This document shows, piece after piece, positions 33,187 through 42,178 of a stretch of DNA of 64,000 nucleotides (positions within the stretch are counted from its first letter, which is position 1; each line of letters starts with the position of its first letter). The position numbers were made by a program, and so were the translations under genes. Under the pieces are notes generated by a model. It saw only the letters and a program-made list of their open reading frames with translations, was not told where the DNA came from and did no database searches. The stretch lies in assembly GCA_963804045.1 (NCBI GenBank), contig CAWDOR010000036.1, forward strand, positions 101,106 through 165,105, given 5' to 3'. The stretch comes from Rhodoblastus sp963804045 (GTDB lineage Bacteria > Pseudomonadota > Alphaproteobacteria > Rhizobiales > Beijerinckiaceae).

Positions 33187-34110
33187 ATGAGCCAGACGCT
33201 TTCCGCCCTCGATCCAAAAAAGAGCTTTCAGGGCCTGATCCTGACCCTCCAGAATTTCTGGGCCCGGCAGGGCGCGGTGATTCTTCAGCCCTATGACATG
33301 GAAGTGGGCGCCGGCACTTTTCATCCCGCCACGACTTTGCGCTCGCTGGGCAAAAAACCTTGGAAAGCCGCCTATGTGCAGCCTTCGCGCCGCCCCAAGG
33401 ACGGCCGTTACGGCGAAAACCCCAATCGCCTCCAGCATTATTACCAGTTTCAGGTGATCCTCAAGCCGAGCCCGGATAATTTGCAGGAGCTCTATCTGGC
33501 CTCGCTGGCGGCGATCGGCGTCGATGCGGGGCTGCATGACATTCGCTTTGTCGAGGACGATTGGGAGAGCCCGACGCTGGGCGCCTGGGGCCTGGGCTGG
33601 GAATGCTGGTGCGACGGCATGGAAGTGTCGCAATTCACCTATTTCCAGCAGGTGGCGGGCGTCGAATGCGCGCCGGTGTCGGGCGAATTGACCTATGGCC
33701 TGGAGCGCCTCGCCATGTATGTGCAGGGCGTCGAAAACGTCTATGACCTGAATTTCAACGGGCTCGACGGCGACGAGCGCATTTCCTACGGCGATGTGTT
33801 CCTGCAGGCCGAACAGGAATATTCGCGCCACAATTTTGAAGCCGCCGACGTCAAAAAACTGTTCGGCGATTTCGAGCGCGCCGAGGCCGAGTGCAAGGCC
33901 TTGCTGGGTTTTGGCGAGCGCGGCGAGGACAAGCACCTGATGGTGCTGCCCGCCTATGACCAATGCGTCAAGGCCAGTCACGCCTTCAACCTGCTCGACG
34001 CGCGCGGCGTCATCTCCGTCACCGAGCGCCAGTCCTACATCCTGCGCGTGCGCGAGCTGGCCAAGGCCTGCGGCGCGGCCTGGATGAAGACCGACGGCGC
34101 TGGCTTGTAA
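33187..34110 (+). CDS. glyQ: Glycyl-tRNA synthetase alpha subunit
   Basis: 307 residues. Class II synthetase features are plain: KSFQGLILTLQNFWARQGAV, MEVGAGTFHPATTLRSLG, YVQPSRRPKDGRYGENPNRL, and the C-terminal SHAFNLLDARGVISVTERQ. It is the catalytic subunit of the alpha2-beta2 enzyme. glyS follows after 17 bp. Confidence 0.97.
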   Translation: MSQTLSALDPKKSFQGLILTLQNFWARQGAVILQPYDMEVGAGTFHPATTLRSLGKKPWKAAYVQPSRRPKDGRYGENPNRLQHYYQFQVILKPSPDNLQELYLASLAAIGVDAGLHDIRFVEDDWESPTLGAWGLGWECWCDGMEVSQFTYFQQVAGVECAPVSGELTYGLERLAMYVQGVENVYDLNFNGLDGDERISYGDVFLQAEQEYSRHNFEAADVKKLFGDFERAEAECKALLGFGERGEDKHLMVLPAYDQCVKASHAFNLLDARGVISVTERQSYILRVRELAKACGAAWMKTDGAGL

Positions 34111-34127
34111 GATTCCGAAAGACCCAA

Positions 34128-36365
34128 ATGTCCGATCTCCTGTTCGAACTCTTCTCCGAGGAAATTCCGGCGCGCATGCAGGCCCAGGCCGCCACCGACC
34201 TGAAAAAGCTCGTCACCGACGCGCTGGTCGAACGCGGGTTGCTCTATGAGGCCGCCGAGAGTTTTGTCACGCCGCGCCGGCTGACGCTGCATGTGGTGGG
34301 CTTGCCGACCAATCAGCCCGATCAGCGCGAGGAGAAGAAGGGCCCGCGCGTCGGCGCGCCCGAGGCGGCGGTGCAGGGCTTTTTGAAGAGCGCGGGGCTG
34401 GCGTCTCTGGACGAGGCCCGGATCGAAACCGATAAAAAGGGCGGCCAGTTCTATGTCGCCGTGATCGAGAAAAAGGGCTCGGCCACGCTCGACGTGCTCG
34501 CGGAGATTTTGCCCGGCGTCGTCAAAAATTTCCCCTGGCCGAAGAGCATGCGCTGGGGCGCGGCATCAGCCGATTCCAACGCGCTGCGCTGGGTGCGGCC
34601 GCTGCACGCCATTGTCGCCATGTTCGGGCCGGAAACTGAAGACCCTGAAATCGTCCCCTTCGAGGTCGGCGGCGTCAAGGCCGGCAATATCACCTATGGC
34701 CATCGTTTCCTCGCGCCGCAGCCGATAAAAGTGCGGCGCTTCGACGATTATCTGACCGCGCTGACGGCGGCCAAGGTCGTGCTCGATCCGGCGCGGCGCC
34801 GCGACATCATCCTCCATGACTGCAAGGACCTGGCCTTTGCCCAGGGGCTGGAACTGGTCGAGGACGAGGGGCTTTTAAACGAGGTCGCCGGCCTGGTCGA
34901 ATGGCCGGTGGTGTTGTTGGGCGAATTCGACGCGAGCTTTCTGGAGATTCCCGGTGAAGTCATCCGCGCCACCATCCGCGCCAACCAAAAATGCTTTGTG
35001 CTGCGCGATCCCGTGAGTGGAAAACTGGCCAACAAGTTCCTGCTGGTGTCGAATGTGATCGCCTCGGACGGCGGCAAGCAGATCGCCGCCGGCAATGGCC
35101 GCGTGGTCCGCGCCCGCCTGTCGGACGCGCTCTATTTCTGGAAGACCGATCAGGCGCCGCTGCCGGATTTTGCCGACCAGGGCAAGCCTTTGGATCAGCG
35201 GTTGGCGAAGCTGCGGGCGCTGAACATTGTGTTTCACGCCAAGCTGGGCACCCAGGGGCAGAGGATCGACCGCATCGTCGCTCTGGCGAAGGAATTGGCG
35301 CCCAAACTCGGCGCCGATCCGGTTTTGGCGGCGCGGGCGGCGGAACTGGCCAAGGCCGATCTGGTCAGCGAAGTCGTCGGCGAATTCCCGGAAGTGCAGG
35401 GGCTGATGGGCCGGCGCTATGCGGAATTGCAGGGCGAGGATGCGGCGGTCGCGGCGGCGATCGAGGAGCATTACAAGCCGCAGGGGCCGACGGATCGCAT
35501 CCCCTCGGCGCCGGTTTCAGTCGCGGTGGCGCTGGCCGACAAGCTCGATACGCTGGTGGGATTCTGGGCGATTGATGAGAAGCCGACCGGGAGCAAAGAC
35601 CCATTTGCGTTGCGGCGCGCGGCGCTGGGCGTGATCCGGATTATTTTGGAGAATGGGCTGCGGCTGCGCATTGGAAGCGTGATCAATCTCGAATTGCATG
35701 GCTTTGCAGCGAGGTTGCGCAATCAGGATTCCGAAACGCGGAATAAGGAAATTCGTGAGCTTGGCGGTCAGCCGTTAAATCCGCTCCCAAGCCAAGAAAC
35801 GATCGAAGCTCATTCGCCTTGGGCGGTCGATAAAAAGACGCACGACCTGCTCGCCTTTTTTGCCGACCGCCTGAAGATTGATCTCCGCGACCGTGGCGCG
35901 CGCCACGATCTGCTCGATGCGGTTTTCGCGTTGGGCGAGGACGATCTGGTGCTGATCGTCGCGCGCATAAATGCGCTGGACGCGTTTCTCAAGACCGAGG
36001 ATGGCGCCAGCCTGCTCGCCGGCTACAAGCGCGCCGCCAATATTTTGAAAGCCGAGGAGAAGAAGGACGGCGCCGGGGCCTTTAAAACGGCGCCGCGCGA
36101 AGACCTTCTGGCCGAGGCCGAGGAAAAGGCGCTGTTTGCCGCTTTGCAGTCCGCCAGCCAGGAGGCCGATGCGGCGCTGAAGGCGGAAAAATTCGCCGAG
36201 GCCATGCAGGCCCTGTCCAAATTGCGCGCGCCGGTGGACGCCTTTTTCGACAAGGTCACGGTCAATGCCGACGACGCGGAGCTGCGCGGGAACCGGCTGA
36301 GCCTTCTCGCGCAATTGCGCCGCGCCATTCATCTGGTGGCGGATTTTTCCAAGATCGGCGGTTGA
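34128..36365 (+). CDS. glyS: Glycyl-tRNA synthetase beta subunit
   Basis: 745 residues from the ATG at 34128 (MSDLLFELFSEEIPARMQ); the frame is open further upstream but inside glyQ. HD-like and C-terminal anticodon-binding regions follow (ALRWVRPLHAIVAMFGPET, KPTGSKDPFALRRAALGVIR, FFDKVTVNADD). A stretch at about residues 527-545 (RNQDSETRNKEIRELGGQP) is an unusual polar insertion. It binds tRNA-Gly and pairs with GlyQ. Confidence 0.96.
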   Translation: MSDLLFELFSEEIPARMQAQAATDLKKLVTDALVERGLLYEAAESFVTPRRLTLHVVGLPTNQPDQREEKKGPRVGAPEAAVQGFLKSAGLASLDEARIETDKKGGQFYVAVIEKKGSATLDVLAEILPGVVKNFPWPKSMRWGAASADSNALRWVRPLHAIVAMFGPETEDPEIVPFEVGGVKAGNITYGHRFLAPQPIKVRRFDDYLTALTAAKVVLDPARRRDIILHDCKDLAFAQGLELVEDEGLLNEVAGLVEWPVVLLGEFDASFLEIPGEVIRATIRANQKCFVLRDPVSGKLANKFLLVSNVIASDGGKQIAAGNGRVVRARLSDALYFWKTDQAPLPDFADQGKPLDQRLAKLRALNIVFHAKLGTQGQRIDRIVALAKELAPKLGADPVLAARAAELAKADLVSEVVGEFPEVQGLMGRRYAELQGEDAAVAAAIEEHYKPQGPTDRIPSAPVSVAVALADKLDTLVGFWAIDEKPTGSKDPFALRRAALGVIRIILENGLRLRIGSVINLELHGFAARLRNQDSETRNKEIRELGGQPLNPLPSQETIEAHSPWAVDKKTHDLLAFFADRLKIDLRDRGARHDLLDAVFALGEDDLVLIVARINALDAFLKTEDGASLLAGYKRAANILKAEEKKDGAGAFKTAPREDLLAEAEEKALFAALQSASQEADAALKAEKFAEAMQALSKLRAPVDAFFDKVTVNADDAELRGNRLSLLAQLRRAIHLVADFSKIGG

Positions 36366-36374
36366 ATCAACGCC

Positions 36375-36403
36375 GTCATGCCCGGCACAAGGCCGGGCAT
36401 GAC
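36375..36403. repeat. Palindromic repeat / possible terminator after glyS
   Basis: GTCATGCCCGGC-ACAAG-GCCGGGCATGAC, a 12-bp perfect stem 10 bp after the glyS stop and between convergent glyS and phoB. The same core (CCCGG...CGGGCATGAC) occurs at 30786. It lacks a T-tract and is best seen as an interspersed palindromic element that may also stop transcription. Confidence 0.6.
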
Positions 36404-36469
36404 AGATAGGTTCAGGCTGAATGCGAACCCAAGCCACTGGCGGCCGGGGGTAGACTCGCCGCCAAAAAC

Positions 36470-37213
36470 TCAGCTTCTGCCAAAGGTCTCGTCAAAGGAA
36501 TAGCCGGAGCCGCGCACGGTGCGGATCGGGTCTTCCTCGTCGCCCTGGGCCAAGGCCTTGCGCAGGCGTCCTACATGGACGTCGACCGTGCGCTCGTCGA
36601 TTTCGGCGGAGAAGCCCCAGACGCTGTCGAGCAATTGCGAGCGCGAAAACACCCGGCCCGGCTTTTCCATCAAATATTCGAGCAGCCGGAATTCGGTGGG
36701 GCCGAGATGGATGTCGCGGCCGGCGCGGCGGACGCGACGGGTTTCGCGGTCCAGCTCCAGGGCGCCGGCGATCAGTTTGGTGGCGACGCGCTCGGGGCGG
36801 GCGCGGCGCAGCAGGGCGCGGACGCGGGCCATCAGTTCCGGCACGGAAAAAGGTTTGACGACATAATCGTCGGCGCCGACGGAGAGGCCGCGCACGCGCT
36901 CGCCCTCTTCGCCGCGCGCGGTGAGCATGATCACCGGCAAGGTGCGGGTCGCCTCGCGGGCGCGCAAACGGCGGCAGATTTCCAGACCGGAGACGCCCGG
37001 CAGCATCCAGTCGAGGATGACGAGATCGGGGGCGGATTCCTCCAGCCGCAATTCCGCCTCGTCGCCGCGCTCGACGCGCTCGACCGCATAGCCCTCGGCT
37101 TCGAGATTATAGGCCAGCAGCAGGGACAAGGCGGATTCGTCCTCCACCACCAGAATGCGCGGCGCGCCGCCGGGGGAAACCGCGGTCATGCCGGAAATGC
37201 GCGTCTCGTTCAT
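36470..37213 (-). CDS. phoB: Phosphate regulon response regulator PhoB
   Basis: 247 residues. Receiver domain with acidic pair VVEDE, phosphoacceptor LVILDWMLPG, Thr/Lys switch residues (MLTARG, VVKPFS), then an OmpR-type winged helix (LGPTEFRLLEYLMEKPGRVF, TVDVHVGRLRKAL, RTVRGSGYSFDE). Located directly after phoU in the pst operon, it activates PHO-box promoters under phosphate limitation. Confidence 0.95.
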   Translation of the reverse strand: MNETRISGMTAVSPGGAPRILVVEDESALSLLLAYNLEAEGYAVERVERGDEAELRLEESAPDLVILDWMLPGVSGLEICRRLRAREATRTLPVIMLTARGEEGERVRGLSVGADDYVVKPFSVPELMARVRALLRRARPERVATKLIAGALELDRETRRVRRAGRDIHLGPTEFRLLEYLMEKPGRVFSRSQLLDSVWGFSAEIDERTVDVHVGRLRKALAQGDEEDPIRTVRGSGYSFDETFGRS

Positions 37214-37224
37214 CGCGGCCTCGA

Positions 37225-37923
37225 TCAGGACAAGGTGGAGGAATCGACGCCGCGCGGACGGTCGGTCGGCAGCGGCTGTCCCTTGACGATGTAATAGATC
37301 GTCTCGGCGATATTGGTGGTGTGGTCGCCGACCCGTTCGAGGTTCTTCGAACAGAACAGCAGATGGGTGCAGAAAGTGATGTTGCGCGGATCTTCCATCA
37401 TGTGCGTGAGCAGATCGCGGAACACCAAATCCTCGAGCGCGTCGAGTTCGGCGTCGCGCAGCCAGACTTCCTTGGCGCGCTCCGGGTCGCGCTGGGCATA
37501 GGCGTCGAGCACGTCGTTGAGTTGCATGACCGCGAGATCGTACATGCTTTTCAGCCCGACCACGGCGCGGGGAATGCGGCCCTCGCCGGCGATCTTGATG
37601 ACGCGCTTGGCGATATTCTTGGCGAGATCGCCGACGCGCTCGAGATCGGCGGAAATGCGCACGGCGCCGATGATTTCGCGCAGGTCCACGGCCACCGGCT
37701 GGCGGCGGGCGATCGTGGTCACCGACTGCTCCTCGACCGTGCGCTGCAGCACGTCGAGACGGCCGTCGGCGGCGATGACTTTCTGCGCCAGCTCGGAATT
37801 CATGCCGGCCAGCGCATCCATGGCGTCGGCGAGCATTTTCTCGGCTATGCCGCCCATTTCGGAAATATGGCGCCCGAGCGATTCCAGCTCGGCGTCGAAA
37901 GATTTGACAGTATGATCAATCAT
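37225..37923 (-). CDS. phoU: Phosphate transport regulator PhoU
   Basis: 232 residues with two PhoU three-helix repeats (RHISEMGGIAEKMLADAMDA ... DLERVGDLAKNIAKRVIKI and the later LERVGDHTTNIAETIYYIV). It couples the Pst transporter to PhoR/PhoB signalling. It lies 23 bp after pstB and 11 bp before phoB. Confidence 0.96.
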   Translation of the reverse strand: MIDHTVKSFDAELESLGRHISEMGGIAEKMLADAMDALAGMNSELAQKVIAADGRLDVLQRTVEEQSVTTIARRQPVAVDLREIIGAVRISADLERVGDLAKNIAKRVIKIAGEGRIPRAVVGLKSMYDLAVMQLNDVLDAYAQRDPERAKEVWLRDAELDALEDLVFRDLLTHMMEDPRNITFCTHLLFCSKNLERVGDHTTNIAETIYYIVKGQPLPTDRPRGVDSSTLS

Positions 37924-37946
37924 GGACTTTCCCCCTCCGGTCGCGA

Positions 37947-38759
37947 TCAGCCGAAGCGGCCGGTGATGTAATCTTGCGTGCGCTTTTCTCGCGGCGTCGT
38001 GAAAATCTGGTCGGTCTCGCCGAATTCCACCATCTCGCCGAGATACATGAAGGCGGTATATTGCGACACGCGCACCGCCTGCTGCATGTTATGGGTGACG
38101 ATGGCGATGGTGTATTGCGCGCGCAATTCGTCGATCAACTCCTCCACCTTGGCGGTGGAGATCGGATCGAGCGCCGAGCAGGGTTCGTCGAACAGGATCA
38201 CTTCCGGCTGGATCGCCACGGTGCGGGCGATGCACAGCCGCTGCTGCTGGCCGCCCGACAGCGACAGGCCCGAGGCGCCGAGCTTGTCCTTGACCTCGTT
38301 CCAGATCGCCGCGCCGCGCAGCGCCGTCTCGACGCGCTCGTCCATCTCGGCCTTGCCCAGCTTCTCATAGAGCCGCACGCCAAAGGCGATGTTCTCATAG
38401 ATGGTCATGGGGAAGGGCGTGGGCTTCTGGAAGACCATGCCGACCCGGGCGCGCAGCGCATTGAGGTCGAGCTTGGGGTCGAGCACATTCTCGCCGTCGA
38501 GCAGAACCTCGCCTTCGGCGCGCTGTCCCGGATAGAGATCGTACATGCGGTTCAACACGCGCAGCAGAGTCGATTTGCCGCAGCCCGAGGGGCCGATGAA
38601 GGCGGTCACATGGCGGTCGTAGAGCGGCACATGGACGGATTTGAGCGCCTTGTTGTCGCCGTAGAAGAAATCGAGATTCTTCACCGACATCTTTTCAGGA
38701 AGCGCCGCGGTGGGCGCGGCGGCGGCGAGGGTTTCGGGCGTGGTTTCGGTCATGGACAT
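37947..38759 (-). CDS. pstB: Phosphate ABC transporter ATPase
   Basis: 270 residues. Walker A FIGPSGCGKSTLLRVLNRM, Q-loop, signature LSGGQQQRLCIAR, Walker B VILFDEPCSALDP, switch His VTHNMQQAVR. An N-terminal Ala/Thr-rich extension precedes MSVKNLDFFYGD, and the ATG at 38759 may include a few extra residues. It follows pstA by 6 bp. Confidence 0.97.
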   Translation of the reverse strand: MSMTETTPETLAAAAPTAALPEKMSVKNLDFFYGDNKALKSVHVPLYDRHVTAFIGPSGCGKSTLLRVLNRMYDLYPGQRAEGEVLLDGENVLDPKLDLNALRARVGMVFQKPTPFPMTIYENIAFGVRLYEKLGKAEMDERVETALRGAAIWNEVKDKLGASGLSLSGGQQQRLCIARTVAIQPEVILFDEPCSALDPISTAKVEELIDELRAQYTIAIVTHNMQQAVRVSQYTAFMYLGEMVEFGETDQIFTTPREKRTQDYITGRFG

Positions 38760-38765
38760 GTCCCG

Positions 38766-39605
38766 TTATTTCCCGGTCTTCTGCGCGCCGAGCACGCGGG
38801 CGGTGATGGAGAGGGCGAGCACGGCGAGGGTGATCAGCAGCGCGCCGGCCCAGGCCAGCGCCTGCCAGTCCTTGTAGGGCGACAGCGCGAACTGGAAGAT
38901 CACCACCGGCAGGCTGGCCATGGGCGCGTTGAAATTGGTGCTCCAGAACTGGTTGTTCAGCGCGGTGAACAGCAGCGGCGCGGTCTCGCCGGAGACGCGG
39001 GCGACCGCCAGCAGCAGGCCGGTGATCAGACCGGCGCGCGCCGCCTTGTAGGCGATGTGGCGGATGACCAGCGAACGCGGCAGGCCCAGCGACACGGCGG
39101 CCTCGCGCAAGCCGCCGGGCACGAGATTGAGCATGTCCTCGGTGGTGCGCACCACCACGGGGATCACCAGCAGCGCCAAGGCGATGGCGCCGGCGAAGGC
39201 GGAGAAATGGCCCATCTGCACGACGGTGATCTCATAGACGAACAGGCCGATGACGATGGAGGGCGCCGACAGCAGGATGTCGTTGATGAAGCGCACCACC
39301 GTGGCGAGCTTGGTGTGGCGGCCATATTCCGCCATATAGGTGCCGGCGAACAGGCCGAGCGGCGCGCCGATCAGCACGCCGAAAAAAGTCATGATCAGCG
39401 ATCCCGCTATGGCGTTGAGCAGGCCGCCGGAAGAACCGGGCGGCGGCGTCATTTGCGTGAACACGGCGGCGTTGAGACTGCCGAAACCGTTCCACAGCAG
39501 AGCGCCGAGGATCAAGGCGAGGGCGATCAGGCCGAAGGCGGCCGAGGCGAAACAGGCGCCCATGGCGATGGCGCTGCGGATTTTTCGGGAGGCCTGGATG
39601 GTCAT
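38766..39605 (-). CDS. pstA: Phosphate ABC transporter permease PstA
   Basis: 279 residues with six predicted membrane helices. The binding-protein-dependent permease loop is visible around GGLREAAVSLGLPRSLVIRH. Starts 3 bp after pstC. Forms the membrane channel with PstC. Confidence 0.96.
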   Translation of the reverse strand: MTIQASRKIRSAIAMGACFASAAFGLIALALILGALLWNGFGSLNAAVFTQMTPPPGSSGGLLNAIAGSLIMTFFGVLIGAPLGLFAGTYMAEYGRHTKLATVVRFINDILLSAPSIVIGLFVYEITVVQMGHFSAFAGAIALALLVIPVVVRTTEDMLNLVPGGLREAAVSLGLPRSLVIRHIAYKAARAGLITGLLLAVARVSGETAPLLFTALNNQFWSTNFNAPMASLPVVIFQFALSPYKDWQALAWAGALLITLAVLALSITARVLGAQKTGK

Positions 39606-39608
39606 GGC

Positions 39609-40604
39609 TCAGCGCCCTCCCTGTTTTTCAATGCGCATCAGCAGCAGCCGCGAGAAGGACAGCACGATGAAGGTGATGACGAACAGCAGCAGGCCCAGCG
39701 CCACCAGCGAGGAGGTGTAGAGCACGCCGTCGGCCTCGGTGAATTCATTGGCGATGGTCGCCGAAATGGTGGTGCCGGGACCGAGGATCGAGGGCGAGAT
39801 CTTGTGGGCGTTGCCGATGACGAAAGTGACCGCCATGGTCTCGCCCAGCGCGCGGCCCAGCGCCAGCATGACGCCGCCGACCAGGCCGACGCCGGTATAG
39901 GGCGCGACGATGCGGCGCATCACCTCCCATTTGGTGCAGCCGACGCCATAGGCGGCCTCTTTCAGCACCGGCGGCACGGTGTTGAACACGTCGCGCGAGA
40001 TCGAGGAAATCAGCGGCAGGATCATGATGGCGAGAATGACCGAGGCCGTGGCGATGCCGATGCCATAGGGCGGGCCGGAAAACACCTGCGACAGGCCGGG
40101 GACGCCGGAAAAGGCCGAAATCAGTTGCGGCTGGACATTGGCCTGGAGGAAGGGGGCGAGCACGAACATGCCCCAGATGCCGTAGATGATCGAGGGAATG
40201 CCGGCGAGCAACTCCACCGCTATGCCAATCGGGCGGCGCAGAACATGCGGACAAAGTTCGGTGAGGAAGACCGCGATGCCGAATCCCAGCGGCGCGGCGA
40301 TCAGCAGAGCGAGGAAGGAGGTGACGAGCGTGCCGTAGATCGCCGGCGCCGCGCCGAATTTTTCCGTGACCGGGTTCCAGGAATCCGAAACCAGGAAACC
40401 GAAGCCATATTGCTTCAACGCCGGGGCGGAGCCGTAGACCAGCGAGAAAATCACGCCGCCAAGCAGAAACAACACGGCGGTGGCCGAGGATTTGGTGACG
40501 ATGTGAAAGGCGCTGTCGCCCAGTTTGAAGCGTTTGAGCACCTTGGCGCGAAGGTCGCCATGCGCCACCGCATTCGCCTGCTCTCCCAAAACCGCCTCCG
40601 ACAT
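39609..40604 (-). CDS. pstC: Phosphate ABC transporter permease PstC
   Basis: 331 residues with hydrophobic helices starting at FLLGGVIFSLVYGSAPALK. The permease cytoplasmic loop is LKEAAYGVGCTKWEVMRRIV. The N-terminal 25-residue hydrophilic segment is longer than in E. coli. Part of pstSCAB. Confidence 0.96.
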   Translation of the reverse strand: MSEAVLGEQANAVAHGDLRAKVLKRFKLGDSAFHIVTKSSATAVLFLLGGVIFSLVYGSAPALKQYGFGFLVSDSWNPVTEKFGAAPAIYGTLVTSFLALLIAAPLGFGIAVFLTELCPHVLRRPIGIAVELLAGIPSIIYGIWGMFVLAPFLQANVQPQLISAFSGVPGLSQVFSGPPYGIGIATASVILAIMILPLISSISRDVFNTVPPVLKEAAYGVGCTKWEVMRRIVAPYTGVGLVGGVMLALGRALGETMAVTFVIGNAHKISPSILGPGTTISATIANEFTEADGVLYTSSLVALGLLLFVITFIVLSFSRLLLMRIEKQGGR

Positions 40605-40659
40605 TTTACGCCTCGTTTTTGAAGGGGATCGGGAGCCGCGCCCCCGATCCCGGATATTC

Positions 40660-41706
40660 TTACTTGCTCTCGTAGACCGGCTTGCCGTCGGCGGTCTTGA
40701 TCTCGCTCGCCCAGGTCTTGCGGATCAGGCCGACGACAGTGTCGGGCATCGGGATGTAATCGAGGGTTTCCGCGTCCTTCGCGCCATTCTTGAAGGCCCA
40801 GTCGAAGAATTTCAGGGCTTCGCTGGCGGCGACCGCGTCCTGCGGCTGCTTGTGGATCAGGATGAAGGTGGCGGCGGTGATCGGCCAGGACTTGTCGCCC
40901 TTCTGGTCGGTCAGGATCTGGTAATAGCCCGGCGCATTGGCCCAGTCGGCGTTGGCGGCGGCGGCCTGGAAGCTCGGGGTCTCCGGTGCGACCGTCTTGC
41001 CGTCGTGATTGACCATTTTGGCGAAGGTCATCTTGTTCTGCTTGGCATAGGCATATTCGACATAGCCAATCGAACCCTTGGTGTTGGCGACGGTGTTGGC
41101 GACGCCCTCATTGCCCTTGGCGGCGAGACCGACCGGCCATTCCACCGCGGCGTCGGAGCCGACCTTGGACTTCCAGTCCGCCGAAACCTTGGCGAGATAA
41201 TCGGTGTAATTGAAGGTGGTGCCCGAACCGTCGGAACGATGCACGACGGCGATGGCGGCGTCGGTGAGTTTTACGCTCGGGTTGAGCTTGACCAGCGCGG
41301 GATCGTTCCAGACCTTGATTTCGCCAAGAAAAATCTTCGCCAGGGTCGGGCCGTCGATGACGAGATCGCCGGGATTGACGCCTTCGAGATTGATGACCGG
41401 GACGATGCCGCCCATCACCTGTGGCCATTGCGCCAGGCCGTTTTTCGCCAGCTCTTCGGGCTTGAGCGGCTTGTCGGAGGCGCCGAAGGTCACGGTGTTG
41501 GCGATGATCTGCTTGATGCCGCCGCCGGAGCCGATCGACTGATAGTTCAGGCCATTGCCGGTCTGGGTCTTATAGGCGTCGGCCCATTTGGCGTAGACCG
41601 GATAGGGGAAAGTGGCGCCCGCGCCGGAAATATCGACGGCGAGAGCGGAAGCGGCCGCGCCGACAATGGCGACGGCGACGGCGGTGCGCAGCAGGAATTT
41701 CGACAT
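40660..41706 (-). CDS. pstS: Phosphate ABC transporter substrate-binding protein
   Basis: 348 residues from the ATG at 41706. Signal peptide MSKFLLRTAVAVAIVGAAAS then ALAVDISGAGATFPYPVYAK, the PstS opening; phosphate-site motifs are YQSIGSGGGIKQI and VHRSDGSGTTFNYTDYL. It is the periplasmic phosphate receptor. First gene of pstSCAB-phoU-phoB, with a clear PHO box upstream. Confidence 0.97.
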   Translation of the reverse strand: MSKFLLRTAVAVAIVGAAASALAVDISGAGATFPYPVYAKWADAYKTQTGNGLNYQSIGSGGGIKQIIANTVTFGASDKPLKPEELAKNGLAQWPQVMGGIVPVINLEGVNPGDLVIDGPTLAKIFLGEIKVWNDPALVKLNPSVKLTDAAIAVVHRSDGSGTTFNYTDYLAKVSADWKSKVGSDAAVEWPVGLAAKGNEGVANTVANTKGSIGYVEYAYAKQNKMTFAKMVNHDGKTVAPETPSFQAAAANADWANAPGYYQILTDQKGDKSWPITAATFILIHKQPQDAVAASEALKFFDWAFKNGAKDAETLDYIPMPDTVVGLIRKTWASEIKTADGKPVYESK

Positions 41707-41785
41707 ATTGACCTCATCCGAGGTGAGAGGGAGCGGCGAAATGTTCCGCCGACGGCCTGCGCTACAGGTGGCGCGTGGTCGGACT

Positions 41786-41814
41786 ACGACAGTCGCATGA
41801 CGCTTTCGTGACAG
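41786..41814 (-). promoter_or_regulatory. PHO box (three 7-bp repeats) upstream of pstS
   Basis: On the minus strand CTGTCAC-GAAA-GCGTCAT-GCGA-CTGTCGT: three direct 7-bp units with 4-bp spacers, matching the PhoB-binding consensus. It ends 80 bp before the pstS ATG, the expected place for PhoB activation. Confidence 0.85.
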
Positions 41815-42178
41815 CGCCCGCCCGCCCTGGAAATCCGGCGATGCGGCGAGAGGCCTGGACTCTCGACTCCGGGCTTGGGTCACGCTACGGAACCAGCGCG
41901 GCCAAAAAAGCCCTCCGTATTTTCCGAACCTGCCGAGACAGGCGAAATAGGCTTAAATTTTTAATAACGTTAATATTTATTCGTGGCGGATTGCGTTTTC
42001 GGAGGTTTCAGGCGCGGTTCGGCTCGACAGTTATCCACTGCGGAATTTGCGCGCTGCGGGAAACAATCTTCGCGAAAAAGGTTGTTGTCGCGACAAGGCT
42101 CCGGCTCGGGGCAGGTAAGGCAAAAACAAAAAACGCGGGAAATAAAAAAGGGGATAGGGCGTTTCAAGGGAGGCGATC
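41815..42178. other. Divergent intergenic region between pstS and the DUF2336 gene
   Basis: About 364 bases. AT-rich at 41945-41990 (AATTTTTAATAACGTTAAT), probably carrying the promoter of the DUF2336 gene. A single DnaA-box-like TTATCCACT lies at 42032-42040 but is isolated. No ORF with protein-like composition. Confidence 0.45.

Noticed and set aside
37974..40622. 882-residue plus-strand ORF over pstBAC
   Set aside because: His/Gly/Gln/Arg-rich antisense product of three well-conserved pst genes; a GC-rich artefact.
42032..42040. DnaA-box-like TTATCCACT
   Set aside because: A single near-match in an intergenic region, without clustering or origin genes; not evidence for oriC.
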